From the NCBI RefSeq assembly GCF_014384905.1, contig NZ_JACRSV010000002.1, positions 558,001 through 622,000 on the forward strand: a DNA stretch of 64,000 nt. Direction: 5' to 3'. Under the pieces are notes generated by a model that saw only the letters and a program-made list of their open reading frames with translations, searched no databases and was not told the DNA's origin. Each line of letters starts with the position of its first letter. Position 1 is the first letter of the stretch. Both the position numbers and the translations under genes were made by a program. This document shows, in pieces, positions 8,597 to 17,497 of the stretch. The DNA is from Fumia xinanensis. Lineage in GTDB: Bacteria; Bacillota; Clostridia; Oscillospirales; Ruminococcaceae.

Positions 8597-8827
8597 AGCA
8601 ATGCCCCTTTCCTTCGTCAGTCGATACCGGTATCATTGTAGCCCCAGGCTAATCGGTTTGTCAATGCGGGTTTTTCAAGGATTCACAAAAGGTGCGGAAA
8701 CTTCGTCAACCCCGCTAAAAATTGTCGAAAAACATCGAAATTTTCGTGACTATTTTGAGGCGGGGCAGAAAGGTTTTTTTTCGCACTTTTCGGCGTTGTG
8801 CAGAAAGCCAATATTTGCAAAAAAGAT

Positions 8828-8856
8828 TTGTCAGATTAAAACGATTGTGCTATAAT
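8828..8856 (+). promoter_or_regulatory. Strong sigma-A promoter of the ruvC operon
   Basis: TTGTCA at 8828-8833, exactly 17 bp, then TATAAT at 8851-8856; ruvC starts 73 bp downstream. The rest of the 333-bp gap 8597-8929 shows no other feature. Confidence 0.8.
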
Positions 8857-8929
8857 ATTCTAATAATGCATTGAAATGGGAGCGGCGGATTGTCGACATC
8901 TGTTTCTGGAAGAAAGGCGGGGAAAAACC

Positions 8930-9433
8930 ATGCGGATTCTGGGGATCGACCCCGGCTACGCCATTGTGGGCTGCGGCATCATCGAATATGACGGGCGGAA
9001 TTTCCGCACCATCGAATATGGAGCCATCACCACCCCTGCCGGCATGGATTTTTCCGAGCGGCTTTCAGAGATTTACGATCAGCTCATGGAGCTCATCCAC
9101 GTGTACAAGCCCGAGGCCATGGCGGTGGAGAAGCTTTTTTTCAACTCCAACCAAAAGACGGCCATCGACGTGGCCCAGGCCCGGGGCGTCATCGTGCTGG
9201 CGGCAAAACAGGCCCAGATTCCCTGCTACGAGTACACTCCTCTTCAGGTGAAGCAGGCGGTGGTGGGCTACGGGCGGGCTGTGAAAAAGCAGGTCATCGA
9301 GATGACGAAGAAAATCCTTTGCCTCCAGAAAACCCCAAAGCCCGACGATGTGGCCGATGCGCTTGCCATCGCCATCTGCCACGCTCACACCGCACCTAGC
9401 CGCATTAATAAAGAATTGTTGGGGATGAGGTAG
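8930..9433 (+). CDS. ruvC: Holliday junction endonuclease RuvC
   Basis: 167 residues from the ATG at 8930, preceded by GAAAGGCGGGG; an upstream in-frame start at 8876 would add 18 non-conserved residues. The RNase H-like fold is evident: MRILGIDPGYAIVGCG with the first catalytic Asp, AVEKLFFNSN with the catalytic Glu, and the C-terminal KPDDVADALAIAICHAH with the last acidic residues. RuvC resolves Holliday junctions moved by RuvAB, whose genes follow at 9629 and 10421. Confidence 0.95.
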   Translation: MRILGIDPGYAIVGCGIIEYDGRNFRTIEYGAITTPAGMDFSERLSEIYDQLMELIHVYKPEAMAVEKLFFNSNQKTAIDVAQARGVIVLAAKQAQIPCYEYTPLQVKQAVVGYGRAVKKQVIEMTKKILCLQKTPKPDDVADALAIAICHAHTAPSRINKELLGMR

Positions 9434-9507
9434 AGTGGTTGGTTTCGTAAAGCTTAAAAAGTGTGGGCGGGCTCACAACAGTATCCAGCAGGATTAAAAA
9501 AGATGCG

Positions 9508-9536
9508 GTAGGGGCGACCATCGGTCGCCCGCCGAT
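9508..9536 (+). repeat. REP-type palindromic element between ruvC and ruvA
   Basis: GTAGGGGCGACC-ATC-GGTCGCCC with a trailing GCCGAT. It is one of a family of elements in this window that start GTAGGGGCG and close with a complementary CGCCC arm. Confidence 0.75.
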
Positions 9537-9628
9537 GAGCAGGAAATAATTGGAAGAAATATTTCGGAACGTTTCAATATAAATTTTGCAGGGTGCGTTC
9601 CCTGCCGTGTTCAGAAAGGAAGATTTCC

Positions 9629-10231
9629 ATGATATACAGCATCCGGGGAATTTTGACCCATGTGGAAAACAATTTCGCCGTCGTCGAGTGCGCCGGCGTG
9701 GGGTACGGCATCCGCACCTCGGCGGTGACCATTTCGCGGCTCCCGAAACAGGGGGCGGAGGTCACCTTCTATACCTACCTCCACGTCACCGAAAATATGC
9801 TGGACCTGTTCGGATTCTGCGACCAGAGCGAATTAAACTGCTTTCGGATGCTCATCACCGTGACGAGAGTCGGCCCCAAGGCGGCTTTATCGGTGCTCAG
9901 CACCGTCACGCCGGAGCGGTTTGCCCTCTGCGTGGCGTCGGGGGACGCGAAGACTCTCGCCGGGGCGCCGGGGCTGGGGCTCAAGACCGCCCAGCGGATT
10001 ATTTTGGAACTGAAAGACAAAATCACCAAGGAGCAGGTGGCCGGCGGCATCGCCGATGTGCCCAGCTTCGACCTTCCCACCGGCTCCAACGCGTCGGAGG
10101 CCATCTCCGCTTTGGTGGTGCTGGGCTACGGGCAGGGGGAGGCCGCCGCGGCGGTCACGAGGCTCGACCCGAACCTGCCGGTGGAGGAACTGATCAAACA
10201 CGGCCTCAAGGCGCTGGCGGGCAAGCTGTAA
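9629..10231 (+). CDS. ruvA: Holliday junction branch migration protein RuvA
   Basis: 200 residues from the ATG at 9629 (AGAAAGGAAG upstream); MIYSIRGILTHVENNFAVVECAGVGYGI is the family N-terminal OB fold. Two helix-hairpin-helix motifs follow (GPKAALSVLS and APGLGLKTAQRIILELKDK), then a flexible linker and the C-terminal domain III (ASEAISALVVLGYGQGEA) that contacts RuvB. It forms the tetramer that binds the junction. It sits between ruvC and ruvB, with a REP element in the gap before it. Confidence 0.95.
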   Translation: MIYSIRGILTHVENNFAVVECAGVGYGIRTSAVTISRLPKQGAEVTFYTYLHVTENMLDLFGFCDQSELNCFRMLITVTRVGPKAALSVLSTVTPERFALCVASGDAKTLAGAPGLGLKTAQRIILELKDKITKEQVAGGIADVPSFDLPTGSNASEAISALVVLGYGQGEAAAAVTRLDPNLPVEELIKHGLKALAGKL

Positions 10232-10420
10232 CAGCGCGGGGCGCATCCGTCGAAACGGACGCGCCGGTGCCCGGACGTTTGACGCGAAGTCAGGGAACAG
10301 CCGCTGCGGACAGGCAAAAGCCCATGCGCGCGGCGGTTTCCTCTGAGAGAAAATGCCGTAAAGAACCGATCAACCGGGGGGCCGGAGCGCCCGAAAGATA
10401 CGACCAAAAGGGGATTACAC

Positions 10421-11470
10421 ATGTTTGAGTCACAGCTCGAAAACGGGGAGATGGATCTGGAAAACCGGATCACCGCCCCCGATTATAACAACAACCAGGA
10501 CGCGGACGTGGAGTTCTCCCTCCGCCCCAAGACTTTAAGCGAATACATCGGGCAGGAAAAAGCCAAGGAAAACCTGTCCGTTTACATTGAGGCGGCGAAA
10601 CAGCGGGGCGAAGCCTTAGATCACGTGCTGCTCTACGGCCCTCCGGGGCTCGGCAAGACCACCCTGTCCCAGATCATCGCCAACGAACTGAACGTGAACC
10701 TCAAGATCACCTCCGGCCCGGCCATCGAAAAGCCTGGCGATTTGGCGGCGCTGCTGACGAATCTCGGTCCCGGGGATGTGCTGTTCATCGACGAAATCCA
10801 CAGGCTTTCAAAAGCCGTTGAAGAGGTGCTCTATCCGGCCATGGAGGACTTTGCTTTAGACATCATGATCGGCAAAGGCCCGTCGGCCCGTTCCATCCGC
10901 ATCGATTTGGCCCACTTCACTTTAGTCGGGGCGACGACGAGGGCGGGACAGCTCACCTCGCCCTTGCGGGACCGGTTCGGGGTGCTGCTGCGGCTGGAGA
11001 TGTACTCGCCGGAGGAGCTTTGTCAGATCATCGTGAGGAGCGCTGGGATTTTAGGTATTCCCTGCGACGAGGAAGGTGCTATGGAGTTGGCAAAGCGCTC
11101 CCGGGGGACTCCCCGTATCGCCAACCGGATGCTCAAGCGGGTCCGGGACTTCGCTCAGGTCATCGGCAACGGCACGGTGACGCGGGAAATCGTCGACACC
11201 GCGTTGAACCGGCTGGAAGTAGACAAATTAGGCCTCGACAACATCGACCGGCGGATGCTTCAGACCATCATCACCCACTATAACGGCGGGCCGGTGGGGC
11301 TTGAGACCATCGCCGCCGTGCTGGGGGAGGAGACGGTCACCATCGAGGACGTGTATGAGCCTTATCTGATGCAGCTGGGCTTTTTGTCCCGCACGCCGAG
11401 AGGCCGCTGCGTGACGCCGCTGGCCTACAAGCACTTGGGGCTGGACAAAAACGGGCAGACACTGCTGTAA
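10421..11470 (+). CDS. ruvB: Holliday junction branch migration helicase RuvB
   Basis: 349 residues. AAA+ motor with Walker A GPPGLGKTT near residue 70, Walker B LFIDEIHRLSK near 120, sensor region LVGATTRAGQLTSPLRDRFG with the arginine finger, and a C-terminal winged helix (EPYLMQLGFLSRTPRGR). It drives branch migration with RuvA. The ATG at 10421 follows AAAAGGGG. The 189 bp between ruvA and ruvB show no gene. Confidence 0.97.
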   Translation: MFESQLENGEMDLENRITAPDYNNNQDADVEFSLRPKTLSEYIGQEKAKENLSVYIEAAKQRGEALDHVLLYGPPGLGKTTLSQIIANELNVNLKITSGPAIEKPGDLAALLTNLGPGDVLFIDEIHRLSKAVEEVLYPAMEDFALDIMIGKGPSARSIRIDLAHFTLVGATTRAGQLTSPLRDRFGVLLRLEMYSPEELCQIIVRSAGILGIPCDEEGAMELAKRSRGTPRIANRMLKRVRDFAQVIGNGTVTREIVDTALNRLEVDKLGLDNIDRRMLQTIITHYNGGPVGLETIAAVLGEETVTIEDVYEPYLMQLGFLSRTPRGRCVTPLAYKHLGLDKNGQTLL

Positions 11471-11498
11471 ATTACCCTTGGAAGGATGAAAAAACTCC

Positions 11499-12377
11499 AT
11501 GAGAATTGCCAATAGCTGGGCAGACTATCAATTAATTGATACATCAGGCGGCGAGAAGCTGGAAAAATGGAAGGACATTTCCCTCATTCGGCCCGACCCG
11601 CAGATTATATGGGATACTGAAAGACAAAACTCCCTCTGGAAAGAGGCAAACGCCCGTTACCACCGGTCCGACAAGGGCGGCGGCCGCTGGGAGGTCTACA
11701 AAAAGCACCCGGAAAGCTGGGACATCGGCTACAAGGGCCTCCGCTTTAAGATTTCCCCCACCGGCTTCAAGCACACCGGGCTTTTCCCGGAGCAGGCCGT
11801 CAACTGGGACCAATTTATCGAGTGGATTCCCAAGGCCGGGCGGCCTATTTCGGTGCTGAACCTCTTCGCCTATACCGGCGGGGCGACCTTAGCCTGTCTC
11901 AAAGCAGGCGCTTCCGTCTGCCATGTGGACGCCTCCAAAGGCATGGTCCAGTGGGCGAAGGAAAACGCCCAGCTATCGGAGCTCAGCGACAAGCCCGTCC
12001 GCTGGATTGTGGACGACTGCGAAAAGTTCGTACAAAGGGAACTGAGGCGGGGACGGCGGTACGACGCCATCATCATGGACCCGCCGTCCTACGGGCGCGG
12101 CCCGTCGGGCGAAGTCTGGCAGCTGGAGGAAAAAATCTACGGGCTTTTGGACCTCTGCGCGGGAGTTCTCTCCGAAAATCCGCTCTTTGTGGCCCTCAAT
12201 TCCTACACCACCGGGCTTTCGCCGTCGGTCATGGCCTATCTGTTGGGCGTGACGGTGGGGAAGGGCCGGAAAGGTACCGTTTCCGCCGACGAAATCGGAC
12301 TTCCGGTACAGCAATCGGGACTGACGCTGCCCTGCGGCTCCACCGCTTTTTGGATGAGCGGGGAGATAAACAAGTGA
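11499..12377 (+). CDS. Class I SAM-dependent methyltransferase, RlmI/RlmK-like
   Basis: 292 residues. The SAM-binding Rossmann core shows VLNLFAYTGGATLACLKAGA (motif I) near residues 116-135, VDASKGMVQWAKEN (motif II) and the catalytic IIMDPPSYGRGPSGE (motif IV). This set is typical of 23S rRNA cytosine-5 methyltransferases of the RlmI/RlmK kind, but the N-terminal PUA domain of RlmI is absent, so the target is unsure. It starts 28 bases after ruvB and probably belongs to the same operon. Confidence 0.82.
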   Translation: MRIANSWADYQLIDTSGGEKLEKWKDISLIRPDPQIIWDTERQNSLWKEANARYHRSDKGGGRWEVYKKHPESWDIGYKGLRFKISPTGFKHTGLFPEQAVNWDQFIEWIPKAGRPISVLNLFAYTGGATLACLKAGASVCHVDASKGMVQWAKENAQLSELSDKPVRWIVDDCEKFVQRELRRGRRYDAIIMDPPSYGRGPSGEVWQLEEKIYGLLDLCAGVLSENPLFVALNSYTTGLSPSVMAYLLGVTVGKGRKGTVSADEIGLPVQQSGLTLPCGSTAFWMSGEINK

Positions 12378-12397
12378 GCGTTTTGCAATCGAATGGT

Positions 12398-12423
12398 GTA
12401 GGGGCGGATTCCATATCCGCCCG
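12398..12423 (+). repeat. REP-type palindromic element upstream of the RAYT gene
   Basis: GTAGGGGCGGAT-TCCAT-ATCCGCCCG, 30 bp before the transposase start. It has the same head (GTAGGGGCG) and closing arm as the other family members. Confidence 0.75.
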
Positions 12424-12564
12424 ATAAGAAAACAATATACAGGCGGTCAGAAAATGGAATTGCCCAAACGGAAGAAAAACCGGCTAACCGGATACGATTA
12501 CAGCCAAAACGGGGCGTATTTTGTTACGATATGCGTTGTGGAAAAACAAGAACTGCTGTGGAAT

Positions 12565-12590
12565 GTAGGGGCGCGCACTGCGCGCCCGCG
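12565..12590 (+). repeat. REP element inside the RAYT coding sequence (forward)
   Basis: GTAGGGGCGCGC-ACT-GCGCGCCCGCG. It is translated in frame as part of NVGARTARPR. It has the head and closing arm of the dispersed family. Confidence 0.75.
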
Positions 12591-12734
12591 AGATACCGCC
12601 CCATTGTCTCAGTATGGTCTGGTGGTGGATGCCGCAATTTTGGAGATTCCGAAACATTATCCTTGTATTCGGGTCGATAAATATTGCGTTATGCCGAATC
12701 ATATCCATTTGATTTTGATGTTGCAACAGGATGA

Positions 12735-12758
12735 CGGGCGCGCCATGCGCGCCCCTAC
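12735..12758 (-). repeat. REP element inside the RAYT coding sequence (inverted)
   Basis: Plus-strand CGGGCGCGCC-AT-GCGCGCCCCTAC, the reverse orientation of the copy at 12565. It is translated in frame as part of DGRAMRAPTT, immediately after the HUH motif. Confidence 0.75.
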
Positions 12759-12955
12759 AACATCGACTGTCGTGAACCAAATGAAAGGCGCTGTCACCAA
12801 ACAAATAGGCTTCTCGTTTTGGCAAAAATCTTTACACGACCGCATCCTTCGAAACGAACGGGAATACCAAAAGATATGGGAATATATCGACACAAACCCG
12901 CTGACGTGGGAGAAGGATTGTTTTTACAGGCAGGGGTAGCCCCGGAAAGGACGTT

Positions 12956-13810
12956 ATGGAACGAAATATCAAAGCCGAACGGCTCTTTTTTGAATACGTG
13001 GACGAGGAGAGCGGCAGCCGCGTTCCCGTCCTCAAGGACCTGAACCTTACAATCGGGCAGGGGGAGTTCGTGGCGGTCTTAGGCCACAACGGCTCCGGCA
13101 AATCGACGCTGGCAAAGCACTTTAACGCGGTGCTCCTGCCCACAACCGGAAAGGTCTTCGTCAACGGCATCGACACTTCCGACGAAGAGAAGCTCTTTGA
13201 AATCCGGCAGCACGTGGGCATGGTGTTCCAGAATCCCGACAACCAGATCGTCGCCACTATTGTAGAAGAGGACGTGGCCTTCGCCCTGGAGAATCTCGGC
13301 GTGGAGCCATCTGAAATTCGCCGCCGGGTGGACGAAGCCCTCAAACAGGTGGAGATGTACGAATATCGAGAGCACGCCCCCCATCAGCTCTCCGGTGGGC
13401 AGAAACAGCGGGTGGCCATCGCGGGCATCCTCGCCATGCGGCCCGACTGCATCGTCTTAGACGAGCCCACCGCCATGCTGGACCCCAAGGGCCGGCGGGA
13501 GGTTTTAAAGACCATCCGGCAGTTGAACCGGGATTTCGGCACTACCGTCATCCTCATCACCCACTATATGGACGAGGCGGTCAAGGCCGACCGGGTGGTG
13601 GTCATGGACGACGGGAAAATCCTTTTGGACGGCACGCCCAAAGAGGTGTTCCCCCAGGTGGAGCTTCTAAAATCCGTCGGCCTCGACGTGCCCCAGGTGA
13701 CGGAACTGATCTATGAGCTGAAGAAAGAGGGGTTAGACCTCCCCGACGACGTGCTCACCGAGGACGAATGCGTAGAGGTGCTGAAAAACCTCTTACAAAC
13801 GGCGGGGTAG
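12956..13810 (+). CDS. ecfA1: Energy-coupling factor transporter ATPase EcfA1
   Basis: 284 residues; first of two ABC ATPases of an ECF vitamin/metal importer. Walker A GHNGSGKSTLAKHFN near residue 42, Q-loop GMVFQNPDNQIV, signature LSGGQKQRVAIAGILA near 145, Walker B CIVLDEPTAMLDPKG and switch His in ILITHYMDEA. The motif VFQNPDNQ is characteristic of EcfA1. The start ATG follows GGAAAGGACGTT. It forms an operon with ecfA2 and ecfT; substrate-binding S components are encoded elsewhere, so the substrate range cannot be read here. Confidence 0.93.
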   Translation: MERNIKAERLFFEYVDEESGSRVPVLKDLNLTIGQGEFVAVLGHNGSGKSTLAKHFNAVLLPTTGKVFVNGIDTSDEEKLFEIRQHVGMVFQNPDNQIVATIVEEDVAFALENLGVEPSEIRRRVDEALKQVEMYEYREHAPHQLSGGQKQRVAIAGILAMRPDCIVLDEPTAMLDPKGRREVLKTIRQLNRDFGTTVILITHYMDEAVKADRVVVMDDGKILLDGTPKEVFPQVELLKSVGLDVPQVTELIYELKKEGLDLPDDVLTEDECVEVLKNLLQTAG

Positions 13811-13895
13811 GGCGGCCGAAGGACGGCAGCAAAGCGTTTTGCGGCTGATTGAACCCATTCCCGGCGGCGAAGCCAAGCGAAAGGAAGAACGGAAT

Positions 13896-14765
13896 TTGGT
13901 AATCAAGACGGAGAACCTGACCTACGTATACGGGCAGGGAACCCCTTTTCAGAAAACAGCGGTGGACAACGTGAACCTGACCTTCGAGGGCGGCGAAATC
14001 ATCGGCGTCATCGGCCATACCGGTTCGGGAAAATCCACCTTGATCCAGCATTTCAACGGACTGTTAAAACCCACCGCGGGGAAAATCACCCTGGACGGGG
14101 AGGACATCTGGGCGGATAAGAGCAGGCTCCGGGCTGTGCGCTTCAACGTGGGGCTGGTGTTCCAGTACCCCGAGTACCAGCTCTTTGAGGAGACGGTGTA
14201 TAAGGACATCGCTTTCGGGCCGAAAAACATGGGCCTCTCCGAAGAAGAAATCGACAAGCGGGTCCGGGAGGCGGCGGAGTTTGTCGGCCTGCGGGCGGAA
14301 CTCCTGGAAAAAAGCCCCTTTGAGCTGTCCGGCGGGCAGAAGCGCCGGGTGGCCATCGCGGGAGTCATCGCCATGGAGCCGAAGGTGCTCATTCTGGACG
14401 AGCCGACAGCCGGCCTCGACCCCAAGGGGCGCAACAAGATTCTCGATCAGATCAAGGCCTACCACGACAAGGTGCAGAATACCATTTTGCTCGTCTCCCA
14501 CAGCATGGAGGACGTGGCAAACTACGCCGACAAGGTCCTCGTCATGAACGAGGCGAAGGTTTTCGCCTACGACACGGTGGAAAACGTCTTTGCTAGAAGC
14601 GACGAATTAAAAGCCATCCGGCTGGCGGTGCCCCAAGTGACGAACGTGTTCCACAGGCTTCGGGACGAGGGGCTGGACGTGCCCAAAAACGTTTACACCG
14701 TGGGCTACGCCAAAAAGAAAATCCTCAAGGCCCTCGAAGAAAAGGGGGTGTTCCCCCGTGCTTAA
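13896..14765 (+). CDS. ecfA2: Energy-coupling factor transporter ATPase EcfA2
   Basis: 289 residues from a TTG at 13896, preceded by AAAGGAAG at a normal distance, giving the family N-terminus MVIKTENLTYVYGQGTPF; an upstream TTG at 13839 would add 19 unconserved residues. Walker A GHTGSGKSTLIQHFN, Q-loop LVFQYPEYQLFEETV (typical of EcfA2), signature LSGGQKRRVAIAGVIA, Walker B VLILDEPTAGLDPKG and switch LLVSHSMEDVA. It pairs with EcfA1 as a heterodimeric motor, and its 3' end overlaps ecfT by eight bases. Confidence 0.93.
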   Translation: MVIKTENLTYVYGQGTPFQKTAVDNVNLTFEGGEIIGVIGHTGSGKSTLIQHFNGLLKPTAGKITLDGEDIWADKSRLRAVRFNVGLVFQYPEYQLFEETVYKDIAFGPKNMGLSEEEIDKRVREAAEFVGLRAELLEKSPFELSGGQKRRVAIAGVIAMEPKVLILDEPTAGLDPKGRNKILDQIKAYHDKVQNTILLVSHSMEDVANYADKVLVMNEAKVFAYDTVENVFARSDELKAIRLAVPQVTNVFHRLRDEGLDVPKNVYTVGYAKKKILKALEEKGVFPRA

Positions 14766-15573
14766 AGACATCACCATCGGGCAGTATTTCCCGGGGCAAT
14801 CGGTGGTTCACCGGTTAGACCCCCGGATGAAGATTTTACTGACCATCGGCTACATCGTGCTCTTATTTTTGGCGAACCAGCCGCTGGGGTTCCTGCTGGC
14901 GGCAATCCTGCTGGCTGTTTGCTACTGGGTGGCGAAAATCCCGGTGCGGATGATCGGCAAAAGCTTAAAACCCATCATCCCCATTTTGATTTTCACCGCC
15001 GTTTTGAACGTGTTTTTCATCTCCGGCGGGACCGAACTCTTCCACTGGTGGATTTTTCGCCTCACCACCGGCGGGCTCTACACCGCCTTTACCATGGCGG
15101 TGCGCATCGTGCTGCTCATCGCGGGCAGTTCGCTGTTAACCTATACCACGTCCCCCATTACCCTGACCGACGCCATCGAGCGGCTGTTAAAGCCGCTGAA
15201 AGTGGTGAAATTCCCCGTTCACGAGCTTGCCATGATGATGTCCATCGCGTTGCGGTTCATCCCCACCCTCATCGAAGAGACCGATAAGATCATGTCGGCC
15301 CAGAAGGCGAGGGGAGCGGACCTTGAAAGCGGCGGCATCATGCAGCGGGCCAAGGCGCTGATTCCCATCCTCATTCCGCTGTTTATCTCGGCCTTCCGCC
15401 GGGCAGAGGAACTGGCGCTCGCCATGGAATGCCGCTGTTACCACGGCGGCGAGGGCCGCACCCGGATGCGGCAGCTCCATCTGAGCTTCCGGGACTGGGC
15501 GGCGGCGTTTGTCATGGCGGTGGGAATCGCGGCGGTTGTGCTGTTAAACCACTTTTTGCCGTTTGTGATTTAG
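14758..15573 (+). CDS. ecfT: Energy-coupling factor transporter transmembrane protein EcfT
   Basis: 271 residues with about five membrane helices (for example IGYIVLLFLANQPLGFLLAAILL near residues 26-48 and a C-terminal WAAAFVMAVGIAAVVLLNHF). The two conserved coupling motifs with A-R-G are present as AQKARGADLESG near residue 182 and the following AMECRCYHGGEGR. It couples EcfA1/A2 ATP hydrolysis to S components. The GTG start overlaps the end of ecfA2, which implies translational coupling. Confidence 0.92.
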   Translation: MLKDITIGQYFPGQSVVHRLDPRMKILLTIGYIVLLFLANQPLGFLLAAILLAVCYWVAKIPVRMIGKSLKPIIPILIFTAVLNVFFISGGTELFHWWIFRLTTGGLYTAFTMAVRIVLLIAGSSLLTYTTSPITLTDAIERLLKPLKVVKFPVHELAMMMSIALRFIPTLIEETDKIMSAQKARGADLESGGIMQRAKALIPILIPLFISAFRRAEELALAMECRCYHGGEGRTRMRQLHLSFRDWAAAFVMAVGIAAVVLLNHFLPFVI

Positions 15574-15595
15574 TGTGAACAAAACGGAGGCTCCC

Positions 15596-16504
15596 ATGAC
15601 CGAATTTCACTTTGTATCCATCATTCCCGTCGAAAAAGGCTGGTCCGGGGACAAAAAATTTGAGGTGACCAAGGAGGACGGCTCTCGGTATCTTCTGCGG
15701 GTTTCCCCTGCCGAGCGGTACGAGAGGGCCAAGGCCACGTTTCAGGCCATGGAGCGGGTCGCCGCGCTGTCGGTTCCCATGTCCCGGCCTTTGGAGTTCG
15801 GCCTCTGTGAAGAAGGGGCCTGCACCCTCCAAACCTGGATCGACGGGGCCGACGCCGAGGAGGCAATCCCCCTGCTGCCGGAAAGGGAACAATACGAGCT
15901 GGGGGTACAGTCGGGGGAAATCCTCCGGAAAATCCATTCGATTCCGGCGCCCGACAATCAGGAGGACTGGTACGCCCGGTTTAACCGGAAGGCCGACCGG
16001 AAAATCCAGATGTACCGGGAATGCCCCCTGAAAATCAACGGGGGAGAGGCGTTGATCCGATACATTGAAGAAAATCGGGAACTGCTCCAAAACCGCCCCC
16101 AGTGCTTCCAGCACGGGGACTACCATATCGGCAACATGATGCTCCAAAACGGGGAGCTTTTTATCATCGACTTCGACCGGTTCGACTACGGCGACCCCTG
16201 GGAGGAGTTCAACCGCATCGTCTGGTGCGGACAGGCAAGCCCGCCTTTCGCCGCGGGGCAGCTGGACGGGTACTTCGGCGGGGAGCCGCCCATGGCGTTT
16301 TTCAGGCTGCTGTGCCTTTATATCGCCAGCAATACCTTGTCCTCCGTCCCCTGGGCGATTCCTTTTGGACAAAAGGAAGTCGATACCATGATGAAGCAGG
16401 CCGAGGACGTGCTGAGTTGGTTTGACAACATGGATAACCCGGTTCCCACCTGGTACCGGCAGTGGGGCGGGAAATACGAACCGGTGCAACGGGTAAAGCT
16501 TTGA
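15596..16504 (+). CDS. Aminoglycoside phosphotransferase-family kinase
   Basis: 302 residues from the ATG at 15596 (GGAGG five bases upstream). The kinase-like fold of the APH/choline kinase family shows the catalytic loop FQHGDYHIGNMML near residue 177 and the metal-binding FIIDFDRFDYGDPWEE near 194. The N-terminal part carries the nucleotide-binding lobe (KKFEVTKEDGSRYLLRVSP). Family members phosphorylate antibiotics or small metabolites; whether this one gives resistance cannot be told. It lies between ecfT and truA, which are adjacent in many Firmicutes, so it looks like an insertion into that operon. Confidence 0.8.
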   Translation: MTEFHFVSIIPVEKGWSGDKKFEVTKEDGSRYLLRVSPAERYERAKATFQAMERVAALSVPMSRPLEFGLCEEGACTLQTWIDGADAEEAIPLLPEREQYELGVQSGEILRKIHSIPAPDNQEDWYARFNRKADRKIQMYRECPLKINGGEALIRYIEENRELLQNRPQCFQHGDYHIGNMMLQNGELFIIDFDRFDYGDPWEEFNRIVWCGQASPPFAAGQLDGYFGGEPPMAFFRLLCLYIASNTLSSVPWAIPFGQKEVDTMMKQAEDVLSWFDNMDNPVPTWYRQWGGKYEPVQRVKL

Positions 16505-16515
16505 GGGAGGAAACT

Positions 16516-17295
16516 ATGCGAAAACTGCTGTTTGAAATGGCCTACGACGGGAGCCGCTACCACGGCTACCAGGTGCAGCAAAACGCCCTGTCGGTGGCGG
16601 AGGTGGTGCAGGACGCGGTGGAAGTGGTCTTTAAAAAGCGGGAGGACATCGTGGGATGCTCCCGCACCGACGCGGGCGTCCACGCCAGCCAGTATTTTTT
16701 CCACATGGAGACGGCCCTGCAAATCCCACCGGAGGCGGCGGTCATCGCTTTGAACAACTGCCTGCCCGGGGACATCGCCATGCTGTCCTGCACGGAAATC
16801 CCGCCGGACAAAGCGGCGGATTTTCACGCCAGGTACAGCGTCTGCTGGAAAGAATACGTCTACAAAATCTGGAACAGCAAGGTGAAAAACCCCTTTTTGC
16901 AGGACCGGGCCTATCAAGTCAAATACCCGGTGGACGCGGAACTTTTGGACCGCTGTGCCAGAGAATTTATCGGGACTCACGACTTTCGCGGCTTTTGCAG
17001 CGCCGGGGCCAAACCCACCGAAAACTACACCCGCACCATCTACCGGGCCGGCGTCCATAGAGAAGGGGACCTCATTGAATTTCGGGTTGCGGGGGACGGG
17101 TTCCTCTACAACATGGTGCGCATCATGGTTGGGACGTTGCTGTTGGCTGCGGAGGGGAAGCTCAAAGAAGGGGATGTGACCCGCGTCCTCGCCTCCCTCG
17201 ACCGGGAACAGGCGGGGATTACGGCGCCGGCGGCGGGGCTCTACCTCAACTGGGTCAGTTACACTCCGTTTGGAGAGGAAAATCCTGTGAAGTAG
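16516..17295 (+). CDS. truA: tRNA pseudouridine synthase A
   Basis: 259 residues from the ATG at 16516 with GGGAGG upstream; an earlier in-frame start at 16462 would overlap the previous gene. The catalytic motif CSRTDAGVHASQYF near residues 49-62 contains the nucleophilic Asp, and RYSVCWKEYVYKIWN plus GDGFLYNMVRIMVGTLL are also family hallmarks. TruA modifies U38-U40 of the anticodon arm. It follows the phosphotransferase by 11 bases and ends the ecf operon. Confidence 0.95.
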   Translation: MRKLLFEMAYDGSRYHGYQVQQNALSVAEVVQDAVEVVFKKREDIVGCSRTDAGVHASQYFFHMETALQIPPEAAVIALNNCLPGDIAMLSCTEIPPDKAADFHARYSVCWKEYVYKIWNSKVKNPFLQDRAYQVKYPVDAELLDRCAREFIGTHDFRGFCSAGAKPTENYTRTIYRAGVHREGDLIEFRVAGDGFLYNMVRIMVGTLLLAAEGKLKEGDVTRVLASLDREQAGITAPAAGLYLNWVSYTPFGEENPVK

Positions 17296-17497
17296 AATTA
17301 CTTTACAGTACTGAAGTTGACAATTGAGCGCAAAAAAGAGCGCTTTATCATACATTCTCCGCCGGACGGAATTTTTTCGCGGCGGCGGGCGCGGGGGCCA
17401 AAAAGCCCCTAATGCAGGATTCCCGCGGAAAATTTCCCAGCGGGACGGCGCAAAAGCGCCAAGGACAAGAAATTTTGGGTGTTTGGGAGAGAAGACT

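Larger units (their letters stand above)
12454..12939 (+). mobile_element. REP-associated tyrosine transposase (RAYT, Y1/IS200-like HUH family)
   Basis: A 161-residue protein with the HUH metal-binding motif in VMPNHIHLIL near residues 84-93 and the N-terminal LTGYDYSQNGAYFVTIC strand typical of RAYTs. The C-terminal EREYQKIWEYIDTNPLTW carries the candidate nucleophilic tyrosine. Family members are single-domain nucleases linked to REP/BIME palindromes and thought to spread them. Here one REP lies just upstream and two more lie inside the gene itself in opposite orientation, in frame, encoding NVGARTARP and DGRAMRAPT (positions 12565-12590 and 12735-12758). The frame is intact, so the protein may be functional. 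It interrupts the methyltransferase-to-ecf spacing. Confidence 0.88.
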
